DNA of 32,305 bases from Mycobacterium sp. (lineage in GTDB: Bacteria > Actinomycetota > Actinomycetes > Mycobacteriales > Mycobacteriaceae). Shown here one piece after another: positions 1 to 7,661 of the stretch (position 1 is its first letter; each line of letters begins with the position of its first letter). The DNA lies in contig JAOPVX010000042.1 of the NCBI GenBank assembly GCA_025965975.1, positions 1 through 32,305 on the forward strand. The letters run 5' to 3'. Position numbers and translations under genes: made by a program. A model generated the notes under the pieces. The model was not told the DNA's origin. It made no database searches and saw only the letters and a program-made list of their open reading frames with translations.

Positions 1-918
1 AGCGACCGCGGCATCCCCCGCTCCTTCCGGCACATGCACGGCTACGGCTCACACGCCTACAGCCTGATCAACGCCGAAGGCCAGCGGCACTGGGTCAAAT
101 TCCACTTCCGCACCCAGCAGGGCATCGAGTGTCTCACCGACGCCGAAGCAGGAGAACTGATCGGCCGCGACCGCGAGTCGCACGGCCGCGACCTCTTCGA
201 GGCCATCGAACGCGGCGACTACCCGAAGTGGACCGTCTACATCCAGGTGATGCCCGAAGCAGACGCCGCCACCTACCGGTTTCACCCCTTCGACCTGACG
301 AAAGTGTGGAGCCAGAAGGACTACCCGTTGATCGAGGTCGGCGAATACGAACTGAACCGCAACCCGGACAACTACTTCGCCGACGTCGAGCAGGCCGCGT
401 TCACCCCGTCCAACCTGGTCCCAGGAATCTCGTTCAGCCCGGACAAGATGTTGCAGGGCAGGCTGTTCTCCTACGGCGACGCCGCCCGCTACCGGGTGGG
501 CGTCAACCACCACCAGATCCCAGTCAACTACCCACGCGGAGCGACGCTGGTGAACACCTACCACCGCGACGGAGCCATGCGCGTCGACGGCAACCAGGGC
601 GGAGTCGCCGGTGTCGAGCCCAACAACTTCGGACGCTGGGCCGAACAGCCCGCCTACGCCGATCCCGTCCAGTCGATCGGGTCCACCGCCGATCACTTCG
701 ACTTCCGCGAAGACGACGACAACTACTTCGAACAACCCGGTGACCTGTTCCGGCTCATGACCGGAGACCAGCAGCAGCGGCTCTTCGACAACACCGCACG
801 CGCCATCAAAGGCGCCCGGCATGAGACCGTCGAGACACACATCGCCAACTGCACCCAGGCCGACCCCGCCTACGGCGAAGGCGTGCGCAAGGCCTGTGAG
901 GCCCTGGGCGCGCTGTAA
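1..918 (+). CDS. katA: Catalase, heme-dependent (5' end outside window)
   Basis: Monofunctional heme catalase, which dismutates H2O2 to water and oxygen. The reading frame is open from base 1, so the N-terminal part with the distal His is missing from the window; 305 residues are visible. The proximal heme-ligand motif [12 protein letters not shown] is present, with the ligand Tyr at codon 472-474, followed by the typical stretch [14 protein letters not shown]. The C-terminus, with LFRLM and an acidic and polar tail, looks like a small-subunit (clade 3 type) catalase. A strong hairpin follows the stop, and an ankyrin-repeat gene lies 96 nt downstream. Identification is firm; the exact clade is inferred. 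Confidence 0.95.
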   Translation, partial: SDRGIPRSFRHMHGYGSHAYSLINAEGQRHWVKFHFRTQQGIECLTDAEAGELIGRDRESHGRDLFEAIERGDYPKWTVYIQVMPEADAATYRFHPFDLTKVWSQKDYPLIEVGEYELNRNPDNYFADVEQAAFTPSNLVPGISFSPDKMLQGRLFSYGDAARYRVGVNHHQIPVNYPRGATLVNTYHRDGAMRVDGNQGGVAGVEPNNFGRWAEQPAYADPVQSIGSTADHFDFREDDDNYFEQPGDLFRLMTGDQQQRLFDNTARAIKGARHETVETHIANCTQADPAYGEGVRKACEALGAL

Positions 919-946
919 CACCCAACCGCGACCGGGTCGCGGGAAC

Positions 947-976
947 CCTTGCCGCCCCCCGTTGGGGGCGGCAAGG
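947..976 (+). terminator. Strong hairpin between catalase and ankyrin gene
   Basis: A 13-bp perfect GC-rich stem (947-959 with 964-976) closes a 4-nt loop 28 nt after the catalase stop. There is no U-tract, so it fits the tail-less hairpins often proposed as mycobacterial terminators. It could stop katA transcription, or lower read-through into the ankyrin gene. A TTG within it could open a longer ankyrin frame, but that start is not credible inside a stem. Confidence 0.6.
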
Positions 977-1014
977 TCCGACGCTCGCTCACAGCTGACC
1001 AGTTTGGAGTTGAT

Positions 1015-1458
1015 ATGACAGATCACGTCATTGACAGACCAGGTGGCCCCCTCGACGCCGAGATCCTGGACCTGGCAGCACGCATATTCGATATGGCGCG
1101 CAGCGCAGACGCCCCAACCTTGGCCGCCTACCTCGACGCGGGCGTACCGGTGAACCTCACCAACACCAACGGCGACACCCTGGTGATGCTGGCCAGTTAT
1201 TACGGACACGCGTCGACCGTCGCCGCACTGATCGCGCGCGGCGCCGACGTCAATCGACACAACAATCGAGGACAGACCCCGTTAGCAGGCGCCGTCTTCA
1301 ACAACGACACCACGATCATCGAACTACTCCTGGGCGCGGATGCCGATCCGCTGGCAGGCTCGCCGTCCGCGCTTGAGACCGCACGGTTCTTCGGCAAGGA
1401 GCAACTCTCGCGGCAGCTGCTGCAACACGTGCAGCGCCGGCGCAGCGTGCACGTCTAG
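1015..1458 (+). CDS. Ankyrin-repeat protein, catalase-associated
   Basis: 147-residue protein consisting mostly of ankyrin repeats. Recognisable units are PTLAAYLDAGVPVNLTNTNG, DTLVMLASYYGHASTVAALI, RGADVNRHNNRGQTPLAGAV and FNNDTTIIELLLGADADP. No signal peptide or membrane segment is visible. The ATG at 1015 was chosen because GGAG sits 5 nt upstream and the longer TTG start lies inside the hairpin. Small ankyrin proteins encoded next to catalases are known; AnkB of Pseudomonas aeruginosa supports activity of the neighbouring catalase KatB. A role as a catalase partner is therefore likely, but it is inferred from family and position. Confidence 0.85.
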   Translation: MTDHVIDRPGGPLDAEILDLAARIFDMARSADAPTLAAYLDAGVPVNLTNTNGDTLVMLASYYGHASTVAALIARGADVNRHNNRGQTPLAGAVFNNDTTIIELLLGADADPLAGSPSALETARFFGKEQLSRQLLQHVQRRRSVHV

Positions 1459-1635
1459 CCGCAACGCGCACACGTGGCATCGGGCAGACCATTACGCGCA
1501 GTGCAGGGAGTCTAGTGCAGTCTCGCGAGGCGCGCGAAATGCGCCACTCCCCTTGAGGTTCAACTAACGTACGGGCGCGCGCTGGGAACCCCGCAGACAT
1601 TCTGACGATGTTTCACCGAAATCGGTTGACACTAA

Positions 1636-1807
1636 ATGAGTTCGAGAACAAACTATTGCGACGAGCTCGACCTGCCCGAGGGTTTTCGACCTGCACTCAC
1701 TACGGCGTACCTACGCCACCCACCTGATCGAAGACGGCCGGGACCCGATGTTCGTGCAGCACCAGACGGGCCACGAACGGGAAAGGTTTTCGTCGTGGCG
1801 ATTTTGA
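1636..1807 (+). pseudogene. Tyrosine recombinase (integrase) C-terminal remnant
   Basis: The frame beginning at 1636 gives YCDELDLPEG. After a one-base shift in the T run at 1683-1686, the next frame gives DLHSLRRTYATHLIEDG, then PMFVQHQTGHE up to 1777. This is the box II region of phage-type integrases: the HxLR active-site Arg, then the conserved GH that carries the third catalytic residue. The frame ends in a stop at 1805-1807 before the catalytic Tyr, and no N-terminal or core-binding part is found upstream. It is a decayed fragment, evidence of past integration near here. No att site or tRNA was recognised. Confidence 0.7.
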
Positions 1808-1977
1808 GGACTACTCGATTCCCCGGTGGCGACGGCGACATCACCTGCGTTTGCTGATTTCCAGGTGCTGCAATGGAGTTCGCCTGGGTAAGCTTCCGCG
1901 GACGCTCGCGGCTGGCGGTTCCCAACTGCCTGTGGGTCGCCGAACCGCTGCGTTGCCGTGGCTGCCTGATCGCGTTG

Positions 1978-2731
1978 CCGGCGGCGCAAGTTGACCGTGG
2001 CGACACGGACGATGACGGCGGGGCATAGCAGGCGAGTGGGCGGGTCGATGAGGGTGACGACTTTCGCCAACTGTTCGGCCACAACGATGTCGGACTCGGC
2101 GGCGGCCAGTACTCGGTCCACATACTTGTTGGTGACGCGTACCGGCACCGGTCGGGTTCCCTCGACCTCGGGCAGACTGAGATCCCCGCCGGCCGCCAAC
2201 TGCCCGGCCACGCCGATCACTTTCGCGGTGGCACGGAAGTGCGTCGCGCCAAGCCGTCCTCGCCGCTGCGTAAACAACGTTGAACCGCCACCGCTTCGAG
2301 TGCGGCCACCGTCATTCCCTGGCCGTAAATGGGATTGAAGCTGCAGATTGCGTCGCCGAAGACCAGCAGACCGGCTGGAAACCGCCGCATCTTGTCGTAG
2401 CGTCGCCATTGACTCGACGGCATCCGATAGCGGGCCACTTCAGCGAGTGGCCCGCCGGCAGCTGTCGCCGCCACCACGTGCGCGGGGGTGAATCCCCCAG
2501 CGAATGCCAGCATCTCAGCGAGCTCGTCGGGCGGTTGCGGCCCACCATCCCGACAACTGTGAACATCCACGTGTTGTTCTCGTTGCGGAATAACGCCATC
2601 CCGGTGGGTCGACCCGGGACGGGACTGATGATCACCGCCATCTCGTCCAGGATGCCGGGCGGAAGCCGCAGCAACTGGCTGGAGTACAGCAGACGCACGC
2701 CGACATGGTCTTCAGCCCGCGTTCGATCTGG
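1978..2731 (-). pseudogene. FAD-dependent monooxygenase remnant (two frameshifts)
   Basis: Reading the minus strand from about 2731, three consecutive pieces in different frames reconstruct the C-terminal half of a group A-like FAD monooxygenase. Piece one (about 2731-2535) contains [15 protein letters not shown] and [14 protein letters not shown]. Piece two (about 2535-2243) contains [18 protein letters not shown] and the FAD-binding motif [20 protein letters not shown]. Piece three (about 2243-1978) contains [20 protein letters not shown] and AKVVTLIDPPTRLL. The N-terminal Rossmann part with GxGxxG is missing: the homology stops near 2731, where a TetR remnant on the other strand begins. 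The gene cannot make a full-length product. The family is recognised by motif; the substrate is unknown. Confidence 0.75.
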
Positions 2732-2842
2732 TGTTTCGGGCCGCTGCTATACCGGCTCCTCATCGGCCACGCGCCGCTGGACGAAGCGGGGGGTGACGCG
2801 ATCGTCGACGCGGCGATGCGCGGACTCGCCCCCGGTGACTGA
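2722..2842 (+). pseudogene. TetR-family regulator, C-terminal remnant
   Basis: The + strand reads FDLV (2722-2733), then, after one extra T at 2734, FGPLLYRLLIGHAPLDEA and GDAIVDAAMRGLAPGD, ending in TGA at 2840-2842. This is the typical end of mycobacterial TetR ligand-binding domains (FGPLYYRLLxGHAPLD). No DNA-binding domain is found upstream, where the sequence changes into the antisense FAD-monooxygenase remnant. It is therefore a truncated, frameshifted fragment. The two fragments abut at about 2722-2731, which suggests a deletion joined them. Confidence 0.7.
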
Positions 2843-2852
2843 GATCACCGGG
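2831..2852 (+). terminator. Hairpin over the TetR-remnant stop codon
   Basis: CCCGGTGA (2831-2838) pairs perfectly with TCACCGGG (2845-2852) around a 6-nt loop that contains most of the stop codon. It is a plausible relic terminator of the TetR gene; there is no T tract. Confidence 0.35.
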
Positions 2853-2895
2853 ATCTTCGGGACGCTGCATGCCTAGCTTGCTGTTGCAAAAGATG

Positions 2896-2915
2896 GAAAC
2901 TGAACGTTCAGTTTC
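2896..2915. promoter_or_regulatory. 20-bp perfect palindrome, TetR-type operator candidate
   Basis: GAAACTGAACGTTCAGTTTC is a perfect 20-bp inverted repeat. The core ACTGAACGTTCAGT resembles operators bound by TetR regulators. It lies 53 bp after the TetR remnant and 60 bp before the small secreted-protein gene. With the local TetR broken, it may be an orphan site or may serve the downstream gene through another regulator. Confidence 0.5.
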
Positions 2916-2975
2916 GAATTGCGGTGATGATCCCCCCGGGTCTTCACCGCGTGAGCAAGGAGCAAGGAGCAAGTA

Positions 2976-3200
<225 letters not shown>

Positions 3201-3222
3201 CCACTAACCATCGACGTAGACC

Positions 3223-3264
3223 GTGCATTCAGGGCGGGAGCTTTGCCTTCCGCCCTGAATGCAC
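3223..3264 (+). terminator. Long hairpin after the secreted-protein gene
   Basis: Positions 3223-3240 pair with 3247-3264: 15 consecutive Watson-Crick pairs, one G-U, then two more pairs, around a 6-nt CTTTGC loop. It begins 22 nt after the stop at 3200. This is the most stable hairpin in the region, though it lacks a clear T tract. Confidence 0.7.
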
Positions 3265-3311
3265 GCTGTACGGCTAAACACATCAGTTACGGGTACGCCG
3301 TTGCTCAGGAT

Positions 3312-3323
3312 AACCGTACGGTT
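3312..3323. promoter_or_regulatory. 12-bp palindrome AACCGTACGGTT
   Basis: A perfect palindrome in a gene-free stretch (3265-3578). It may be a regulator site; no partner gene can be assigned because no intact gene follows it. Confidence 0.3.
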
Positions 3324-3403
3324 GTGCACAAATCGAGTTTCAAGAAGAAACCGCGATACCCGCTATCAAAAATATCTAGAACGACTAACGAGCGTCTCAT
3401 CTT

Positions 3404-3421
3404 GATGGCGGATCCGCCATC
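3404..3421. promoter_or_regulatory. 18-bp perfect palindrome
   Basis: GATGGCGGATCCGCCATC is perfectly self-complementary. It lies 19 bp upstream of the first copy of the 39-bp direct repeat. It could be an operator, or a mobile-element or recombination relic. Nothing else is recognised in 3265-3578 apart from this, the palindrome at 3312 and the repeat at 3441. Confidence 0.35.
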
Positions 3422-3440
3422 TTCGGCTTGTGGTGGTGAA

Positions 3441-3479
3441 CGAATACGGCGGAATCGAATACGGCGGGTTACCGGTATG
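3441..3479 (+). repeat. 39-bp direct repeat, copy A
   Basis: 34 of 39 positions match copy B at 5320-5358. It contains CGAATACG twice, 15 nt apart, and ends in GGTTACCGGTATG. The final ATG opens a short frame starting MSVEKIRDIFNAP that cannot be assigned to a family. Confidence 0.75.
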
Positions 3480-3578
3480 AGTGTCGAGAAGATCCGCGAC
3501 ATCTTCAACGCGCCCCAAAGCTGGACATCGAGCACCCGGTGCTGTTCGAATGTGTGCTGCCGAACAACTCGGGATTGG

Positions 3579-5105
3579 TTACGCCCTGCGCAGCTTCGGC
3601 GCCCGTCGGCCGTTAAGTGTGGCTAGGACGCAGGCGCCGGCGAGGATCGAAAACGCCAACACCAGGGCCCAGTCCCCGAGCCGTTGGTACGCCGTGATGC
3701 GCGATCCGAGCGGAACACTTACCACGATCACGCCCCGAAAGGTCGACGGGCACCAGGCAAGTTGCCTGCCCCGAGCATCGAAAGCCGAGCTGTCGCCAGA
3801 CAACCCGGCATGCACCGCCGCGCGGCCCACCTCAACGGCATGCACCGCGGCCTGGCTGGCCAACTGCGGCTGCGCCCAACTCCCCTGAAACGTCGAGGTG
3901 GAACTCTGGTACGCCAGTAGCTGGGCGCCGAGTTGCACCTCGCGACGGGGAAGGTCGGAAAAGGTTGCCTCATAACTGATCAACGGTCCGACGATGAGCG
4001 AGCCGGCGTGCAGTACCGTCGGGCCGCTCCCGCGCCGCCGGTCCTGGGCTGCGGCCTTGGTGTGGCGGGTAATCCAGCCGAGCAGTGGGCGAAGCGGCAC
4101 GTACTCGCCGAACGGCACCAGCCGACCCTTCTGGTATGCGCCCAGCGATCCGTTCGGTCCGATAAGAACCGACGACTTGGAGATGCCGCCTGTCGTAGCG
4201 GGCGCGTCGACGTTGACGAGCAGATCCGCCCCGACCCGCCGGGACAGGCCCGCCAGGTCGGCCATGACGTCGGGATGGCTGATGAGGTCGACTCCGATGC
4301 TGCTTTCTCCCCAGACGACTAGGTCCGGCCGCTGGCCTGCCAGCGTCGCGGTGAGCGCTTCTCCGGCCGCTTGACGGGCCGCGGAGTCGGCGATGTCTCC
4401 CGGCTGAACCAGTGCGACCCGTGCCGTCGTACCGACCGCAGGTGCGGGTCCGAGCACGAACCAGGCCGGGCCGACAGCCACGGACGCCAGCGCCATCGCC
4501 AGCGCGATGACTCGACCGGACACATCACGGTGCAGGATCGCGCCGACGATCGCGGTGTTGGCCGCGACGAGCAGGAAACTCGTCAGCCACACCCCGCCGA
4601 GCGAGGCCGAAGCCATTGTCGCGGGCTGGTTCCACTGGGACGCGCCCAGCAATGCCCACGGGCCGCCCAGACTCTGCCAGGACCGCACTGCCTCGGCCAT
4701 CACCCACGCGCTGGGCAACACGATCACCGCGGCAAGTGTGCGGCGGGGTGTGACCGGGGCCGACAGCAGCCGGTGCGCGGCCCACCCCCACGGCAGCCAC
4801 AACGCGCCCAGTCCGGCAGCCAGCACCATCAGCAGCGGACCAATGCTCGGCAGCAGCCAGTACTGGGTGGTCAACACATACCCGCCCAGACCCCACCACG
4901 CCCGCACTGCACTCTCGCGCGCTGTCGGCGCGGCGCGCACCACCAGCAGCAGCGGGACCACGGCCACCCAGGCCAACCACCACCACGACGGCGCGGGAAA
5001 AGAAAGCGCGGGCAGCGCGCCGAGGACCAGTGCTGCCGCGTGGACGACGACACGCCCTCGGCGCGGTAACCAATCGGATCGCCGCCACATAAGCCCGAGC
5101 ATCAC
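3579..5105 (-). CDS. lnt: Apolipoprotein N-acyltransferase-like protein, catalytic Cys replaced by Ser
   Basis: 508-residue membrane protein of the Lnt family, which N-acylates the lipid-modified Cys of lipoproteins. Several hydrophobic segments fill residues 20-220, and a nitrilase-type domain spans about 227-470, with one more membrane segment near 480. The catalytic Glu is present (VVWGESSIG, E267), as are the Lys (AYQKGRLVPFGEY, K326) and nearby Glu (E334). The nucleophile position reads LISYEATF, with Ser377 where active Lnt has Cys. From memory, a second mycobacterial Lnt homologue is also altered at this residue. Activity is therefore doubtful, and a regulatory or alternative role is possible. 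The start is GTG 5105 or ATG 5102; neither has a clear RBS. Direct repeats lie on both sides. Confidence 0.85.
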   Translation of the reverse strand: MMLGLMWRRSDWLPRRGRVVVHAAALVLGALPALSFPAPSWWWLAWVAVVPLLLVVRAAPTARESAVRAWWGLGGYVLTTQYWLLPSIGPLLMVLAAGLGALWLPWGWAAHRLLSAPVTPRRTLAAVIVLPSAWVMAEAVRSWQSLGGPWALLGASQWNQPATMASASLGGVWLTSFLLVAANTAIVGAILHRDVSGRVIALAMALASVAVGPAWFVLGPAPAVGTTARVALVQPGDIADSAARQAAGEALTATLAGQRPDLVVWGESSIGVDLISHPDVMADLAGLSRRVGADLLVNVDAPATTGGISKSSVLIGPNGSLGAYQKGRLVPFGEYVPLRPLLGWITRHTKAAAQDRRRGSGPTVLHAGSLIVGPLISYEATFSDLPRREVQLGAQLLAYQSSTSTFQGSWAQPQLASQAAVHAVEVGRAAVHAGLSGDSSAFDARGRQLAWCPSTFRGVIVVSVPLGSRITAYQRLGDWALVLAFSILAGACVLATLNGRRAPKLRRA

Positions 5106-5260
5106 CCCCGATCAGGACGCAGCCGAACGCGGCGTCAACAATCGTTTCGCGGGACAGGGCGGCCCATGACGGGCATTCGACGGGATCGGCGACGGCGTGG
5201 GCGCCTGTGGCGCCCCCGACCGCACGTCGACGCCATTCCGGGCCGGCTTTTGGAGGGTAG

Positions 5261-5277
5261 CCTTACCTCGAGTAAGG
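5261..5277. promoter_or_regulatory. Inverted repeat CCTTAC-N5-GTAAGG
   Basis: Two perfect 6-bp arms around CTCGA, 156 bp upstream of the Lnt-like start. It could be an operator for that gene or a relic of a lost one. Confidence 0.3.
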
Positions 5278-5319
5278 GCGCCACCGCATTCCCCTGCCCG
5301 TTCGATAGCAGGTCCCAAG

Positions 5320-5358
5320 CGAATACGACGCAAACGAATACGCCCGGTTACCGGTATG
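5320..5358 (+). repeat. 39-bp direct repeat, copy B
   Basis: Second copy of the repeat at 3441-3479, in the same orientation and with five mismatches. If both are read as RIRRxRIRxVTGM, four of the five differences fall on third codon positions. The two copies bracket the Lnt-like gene. Confidence 0.75.
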
Positions 5359-5418
5359 GGTCGTACTATTCACTTTCCCAACATGTTTCGGTACGCACAA
5401 CTGCGGCGATGTCTGTAG

Positions 5419-5437
5419 TGATTCATCAGATGAATCA
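5419..5437. promoter_or_regulatory. 19-bp palindrome, operator candidate
   Basis: TGATTCATCAGATGAATCA has perfect 9-bp arms around a central A. It is AT-rich against a GC-rich background, as expected for a winged-helix regulator site. No intact gene is adjacent. The 5359-5670 stretch otherwise shows only short Cys-containing frames, for example FCDVCGSPVSPRSATG on the minus strand near 5510. That resembles a zinc-ribbon fragment. Confidence 0.4.
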
Positions 5438-5669
5438 GCTGGCGCCTTTCTTGCGGATCTCGTCTCGGTTCGCCTGTCGCTGATCTTGGAGAGACCGGGG
5501 AGCCGCACACATCGCAGAAGCGCCTTGGCACACAGGTCGTTACCGCACGACCGACACCGATCGGTGGCCTCAATGACTGGACTAACCATCCGCCGATATC
5601 TCCTGCGTCGTTGACCTTCCTCATGATCGCGCACGCCGCCGTGGAGCGGCCCTTTTCTGGGGAACCTGC

Positions 5670-5923
5670 CTCGATAGCGCTGGTCGAGCCCGATGAAGCG
5701 GACTCCGCGCGCCAACAGCTTGTCGGAGTGCAGACCCTGAACCCGCATGCACGTCCAAGACGGTCCTTGCGGCCACTTCACCGAGCAGCGCCAGGCAGGC
5801 CGGCCAGTCGTAGTGACCGTTGTAAAAGCCATCGCGCCAATCGTCTACGAATTCGTCGGGGGCGAACACTTCGCACTGCCGATGACCCAGTACGTCTGGC
5901 GCCACGCCGCCGTGGTGATCCAA
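5670..5923 (-). pseudogene. SAM-dependent methyltransferase N-terminal remnant
   Basis: The minus strand reads DEFVDDWRDGFYNGHYDWP, then LALLGEVAARTVLDVHAGSG. This is the usual approach to, and motif I of, a class I methyltransferase (VLDxGxGxG). A one-base shift near 5735 is needed to continue with LHSDKLLARGVRFIGLDQ, the beta-2 region. Nothing recognisable follows toward 5640. It is a frameshifted and truncated relic with no intact product. The adjoining 5940-6205 stretch shows no recognisable gene. Confidence 0.55.
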
Positions 5924-6205
5924 CCGCTCGCTGGCACCTGGCCTCGGCGGCTAAGAGCCCGCGAGCGGCGACAACCTGCTGTCGGCCCCGGTGCAAGGAC
6001 GTGGCTGACGTCGTCGGGTCAGCAGGTACATCGGCGCTCGGGCCCGCCCGGAATCCGTCGGGCAGTCACAGCACACGCACGACTCCCCGGCATCAGCCGT
6101 ACAGCTAACATACTGGCCCAGCCGATAGCGTGGCCTTCGGCCGAGCGGTCATCACCGCGAGGAGCGTGGAGTCGCGGTCAGGTCGGTGGCGACTTTGCCC
6201 ACGGT

Positions 6206-6224
6206 GCAGGGCATTTCACCCTGC
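6206..6224 (-). terminator. Small hairpin after sdaA
   Basis: GCAGGG (6206-6211) pairs with CCCTGC (6219-6224) around a 7-nt loop, about 36 nt past the sdaA stop in the direction of transcription. It is short and has no T run, so this is only a candidate. Confidence 0.3.
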
Positions 6225-6259
6225 TGGAGTGTCCTGATCGGTCCGAAGGCGACCCTGGT

Positions 6260-7645
6260 TCAGCAGCCGACGTAGTTAACTGACACGTTGACCGCGAGCC
6301 CGCCGGCCGAAGTTTCCTTGTATTTCGAACTCATGTCGCGTCCCGTGGCGCGCATGGTTGCGATGACCTCGTCGAGGCTGACGCGATGTGTGCCGTCGCC
6401 ACGTAGCGCCATACGCGCCGCGTTGATGGCTTTTCCGGCCGATATCGCGTTGCGTTCGATGCACGGGATCTGAACCAGCCCTGCGATGGGATCGCATGTC
6501 AGTCCAAGGCTGTGCTCCATCGCAATCTCGGCCGCGTTCTCGACCTGCTCGGGTGTGCCGCCGAGGATTTCGGCCAGTCCGCCCGCGGCCATCGATGACG
6601 CGGAGCCGACCTCGCCTTGGCAGCCCACCTCTGCCCCGGAGATGGATGCCCGCTCCTTATAGAGCGATCCGATCGCACCGGCGGTGAGCAGAAAGCGTAC
6701 CGCCACATCGTCCGTGTTGGATCTACCCGTATCGGTGTAGTGCACGGCGTAGTGCAACACCGCGGGGATGATGCCCGCCGCCCCGTTGGTTGGCGCGGTC
6801 ACGATGCGCCCGCCCGAGGCGTTCTCCTCGTTGACCGCGAGCGCCACCAGATTCACCCAATCCTGCGCGAATCGCGGATCCCGTTGTGGATCCTCTTGAT
6901 TGAGGCGCGTATGCCACTGTGCGGCCCGTCGGCGGACCTGCAGCGCACCGGGCAACAGCCCCGCGCGGCTGATGCCGCGCAGCTCGCATTCCACCATGAC
7001 GTCACGCAATTGAAGGAGCTTGGCACGCACCTCCTCGGCGCTGTGCGTGCGGCACTCGTGCGCGAGCATCACCTCGCTGATCGACCTGCCCGTGCGGGAT
7101 GCGAGCGCGAGCAACTCCACGGCGGAGGAGAACGCCGTGGCATCCTCGTTCCCGACTGCGGCTTCCGTGGCCGCTTCGCACTCGGTCACGACGAATCCGC
7201 CCCCGACGGAGAAGTAGGTCTGCCGATGCAGAGTGCTGTCGTCGGTGGCGTATGCCGTGAGCGTCATGCCGTTGGGGTGGAAGTCCAGCACCGTTCGGGT
7301 GTACAGCGCGATGTCGTCCTCAGACAGAGCGATGGGGACTCGCCCGCCGAGCATGATCTTGCCGGTGCTGCGCAGCCGCTCGCGCCCGGATTCCATCTCC
7401 TCCGACTCGATGGTTTCCGGTCGGTACCCCTCGAGCCCGAGCAGGACCGCGGGCAGCGTTCCGTGGCCGCGGCCGGTCGCCGCGAGCGACCCGTACAACT
7501 CGACACGGACATCGACAACACGGGCGAGCATCCCCGCCGTCTCGAGTTCGTCGACAAAGTTCGCGGCCGCCCGCATCGGGCCGACCGTATGTGAACTCGA
7601 CGGACCGATACCGACCTGGAAGAGCTCGAACACACTGATGGTCAC
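6260..7645 (-). CDS. sdaA: L-serine dehydratase (iron-sulfur type)
   Basis: 461-residue single-chain L-serine ammonia-lyase that deaminates serine to pyruvate with an oxygen-sensitive 4Fe-4S cluster. The N-terminal beta domain contains [16 protein letters not shown] (about residues 12-27), and the C-terminal alpha domain begins near residue 190. Cluster Cys candidates are in [10 protein letters not shown] and [12 protein letters not shown]. The chain ends in the conserved C-terminal Cys (VNYVGC) of this enzyme class. The start is GTG 7645, with GGAGGG 7 nt upstream; longer frames run into glyA. It lies 16 nt after glyA in one operon, making it the final step from glycine via serine to pyruvate. 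Confidence 0.95.
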   Translation of the reverse strand: MTISVFELFQVGIGPSSSHTVGPMRAAANFVDELETAGMLARVVDVRVELYGSLAATGRGHGTLPAVLLGLEGYRPETIESEEMESGRERLRSTGKIMLGGRVPIALSEDDIALYTRTVLDFHPNGMTLTAYATDDSTLHRQTYFSVGGGFVVTECEAATEAAVGNEDATAFSSAVELLALASRTGRSISEVMLAHECRTHSAEEVRAKLLQLRDVMVECELRGISRAGLLPGALQVRRRAAQWHTRLNQEDPQRDPRFAQDWVNLVALAVNEENASGGRIVTAPTNGAAGIIPAVLHYAVHYTDTGRSNTDDVAVRFLLTAGAIGSLYKERASISGAEVGCQGEVGSASSMAAGGLAEILGGTPEQVENAAEIAMEHSLGLTCDPIAGLVQIPCIERNAISAGKAINAARMALRGDGTHRVSLDEVIATMRATGRDMSSKYKETSAGGLAVNVSVNYVGC

Positions 7646-7661
7646 GAATAGTCCCTCCGGG

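Noticed and set aside
949-1014. Upstream TTG extension of the ankyrin protein
   Set aside because: It starts inside a 13-bp terminator stem, while ATG 1015 has a good ribosome site.
49-1260. 403-codon open frame on the minus strand opposite the catalase gene
   Set aside because: The + strand encodes an unmistakable catalase; the antisense frame has no recognisable domain and reflects GC-rich codon bias.
1459-1635. tRNA or attachment site near the integrase remnant
   Set aside because: No cloverleaf with a proper T-loop and acceptor stem could be built, and no duplicated att core was found.
3477-3578. Possible short gene beginning MSVEKIRDIFNAP, continuing in another frame as KLDIEHPVLFECVLPNNSG
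   Set aside because: It needs a frameshift, cannot be assigned to any family I recognise and runs into the Lnt-like gene; kept only as a note on repeat copy A.
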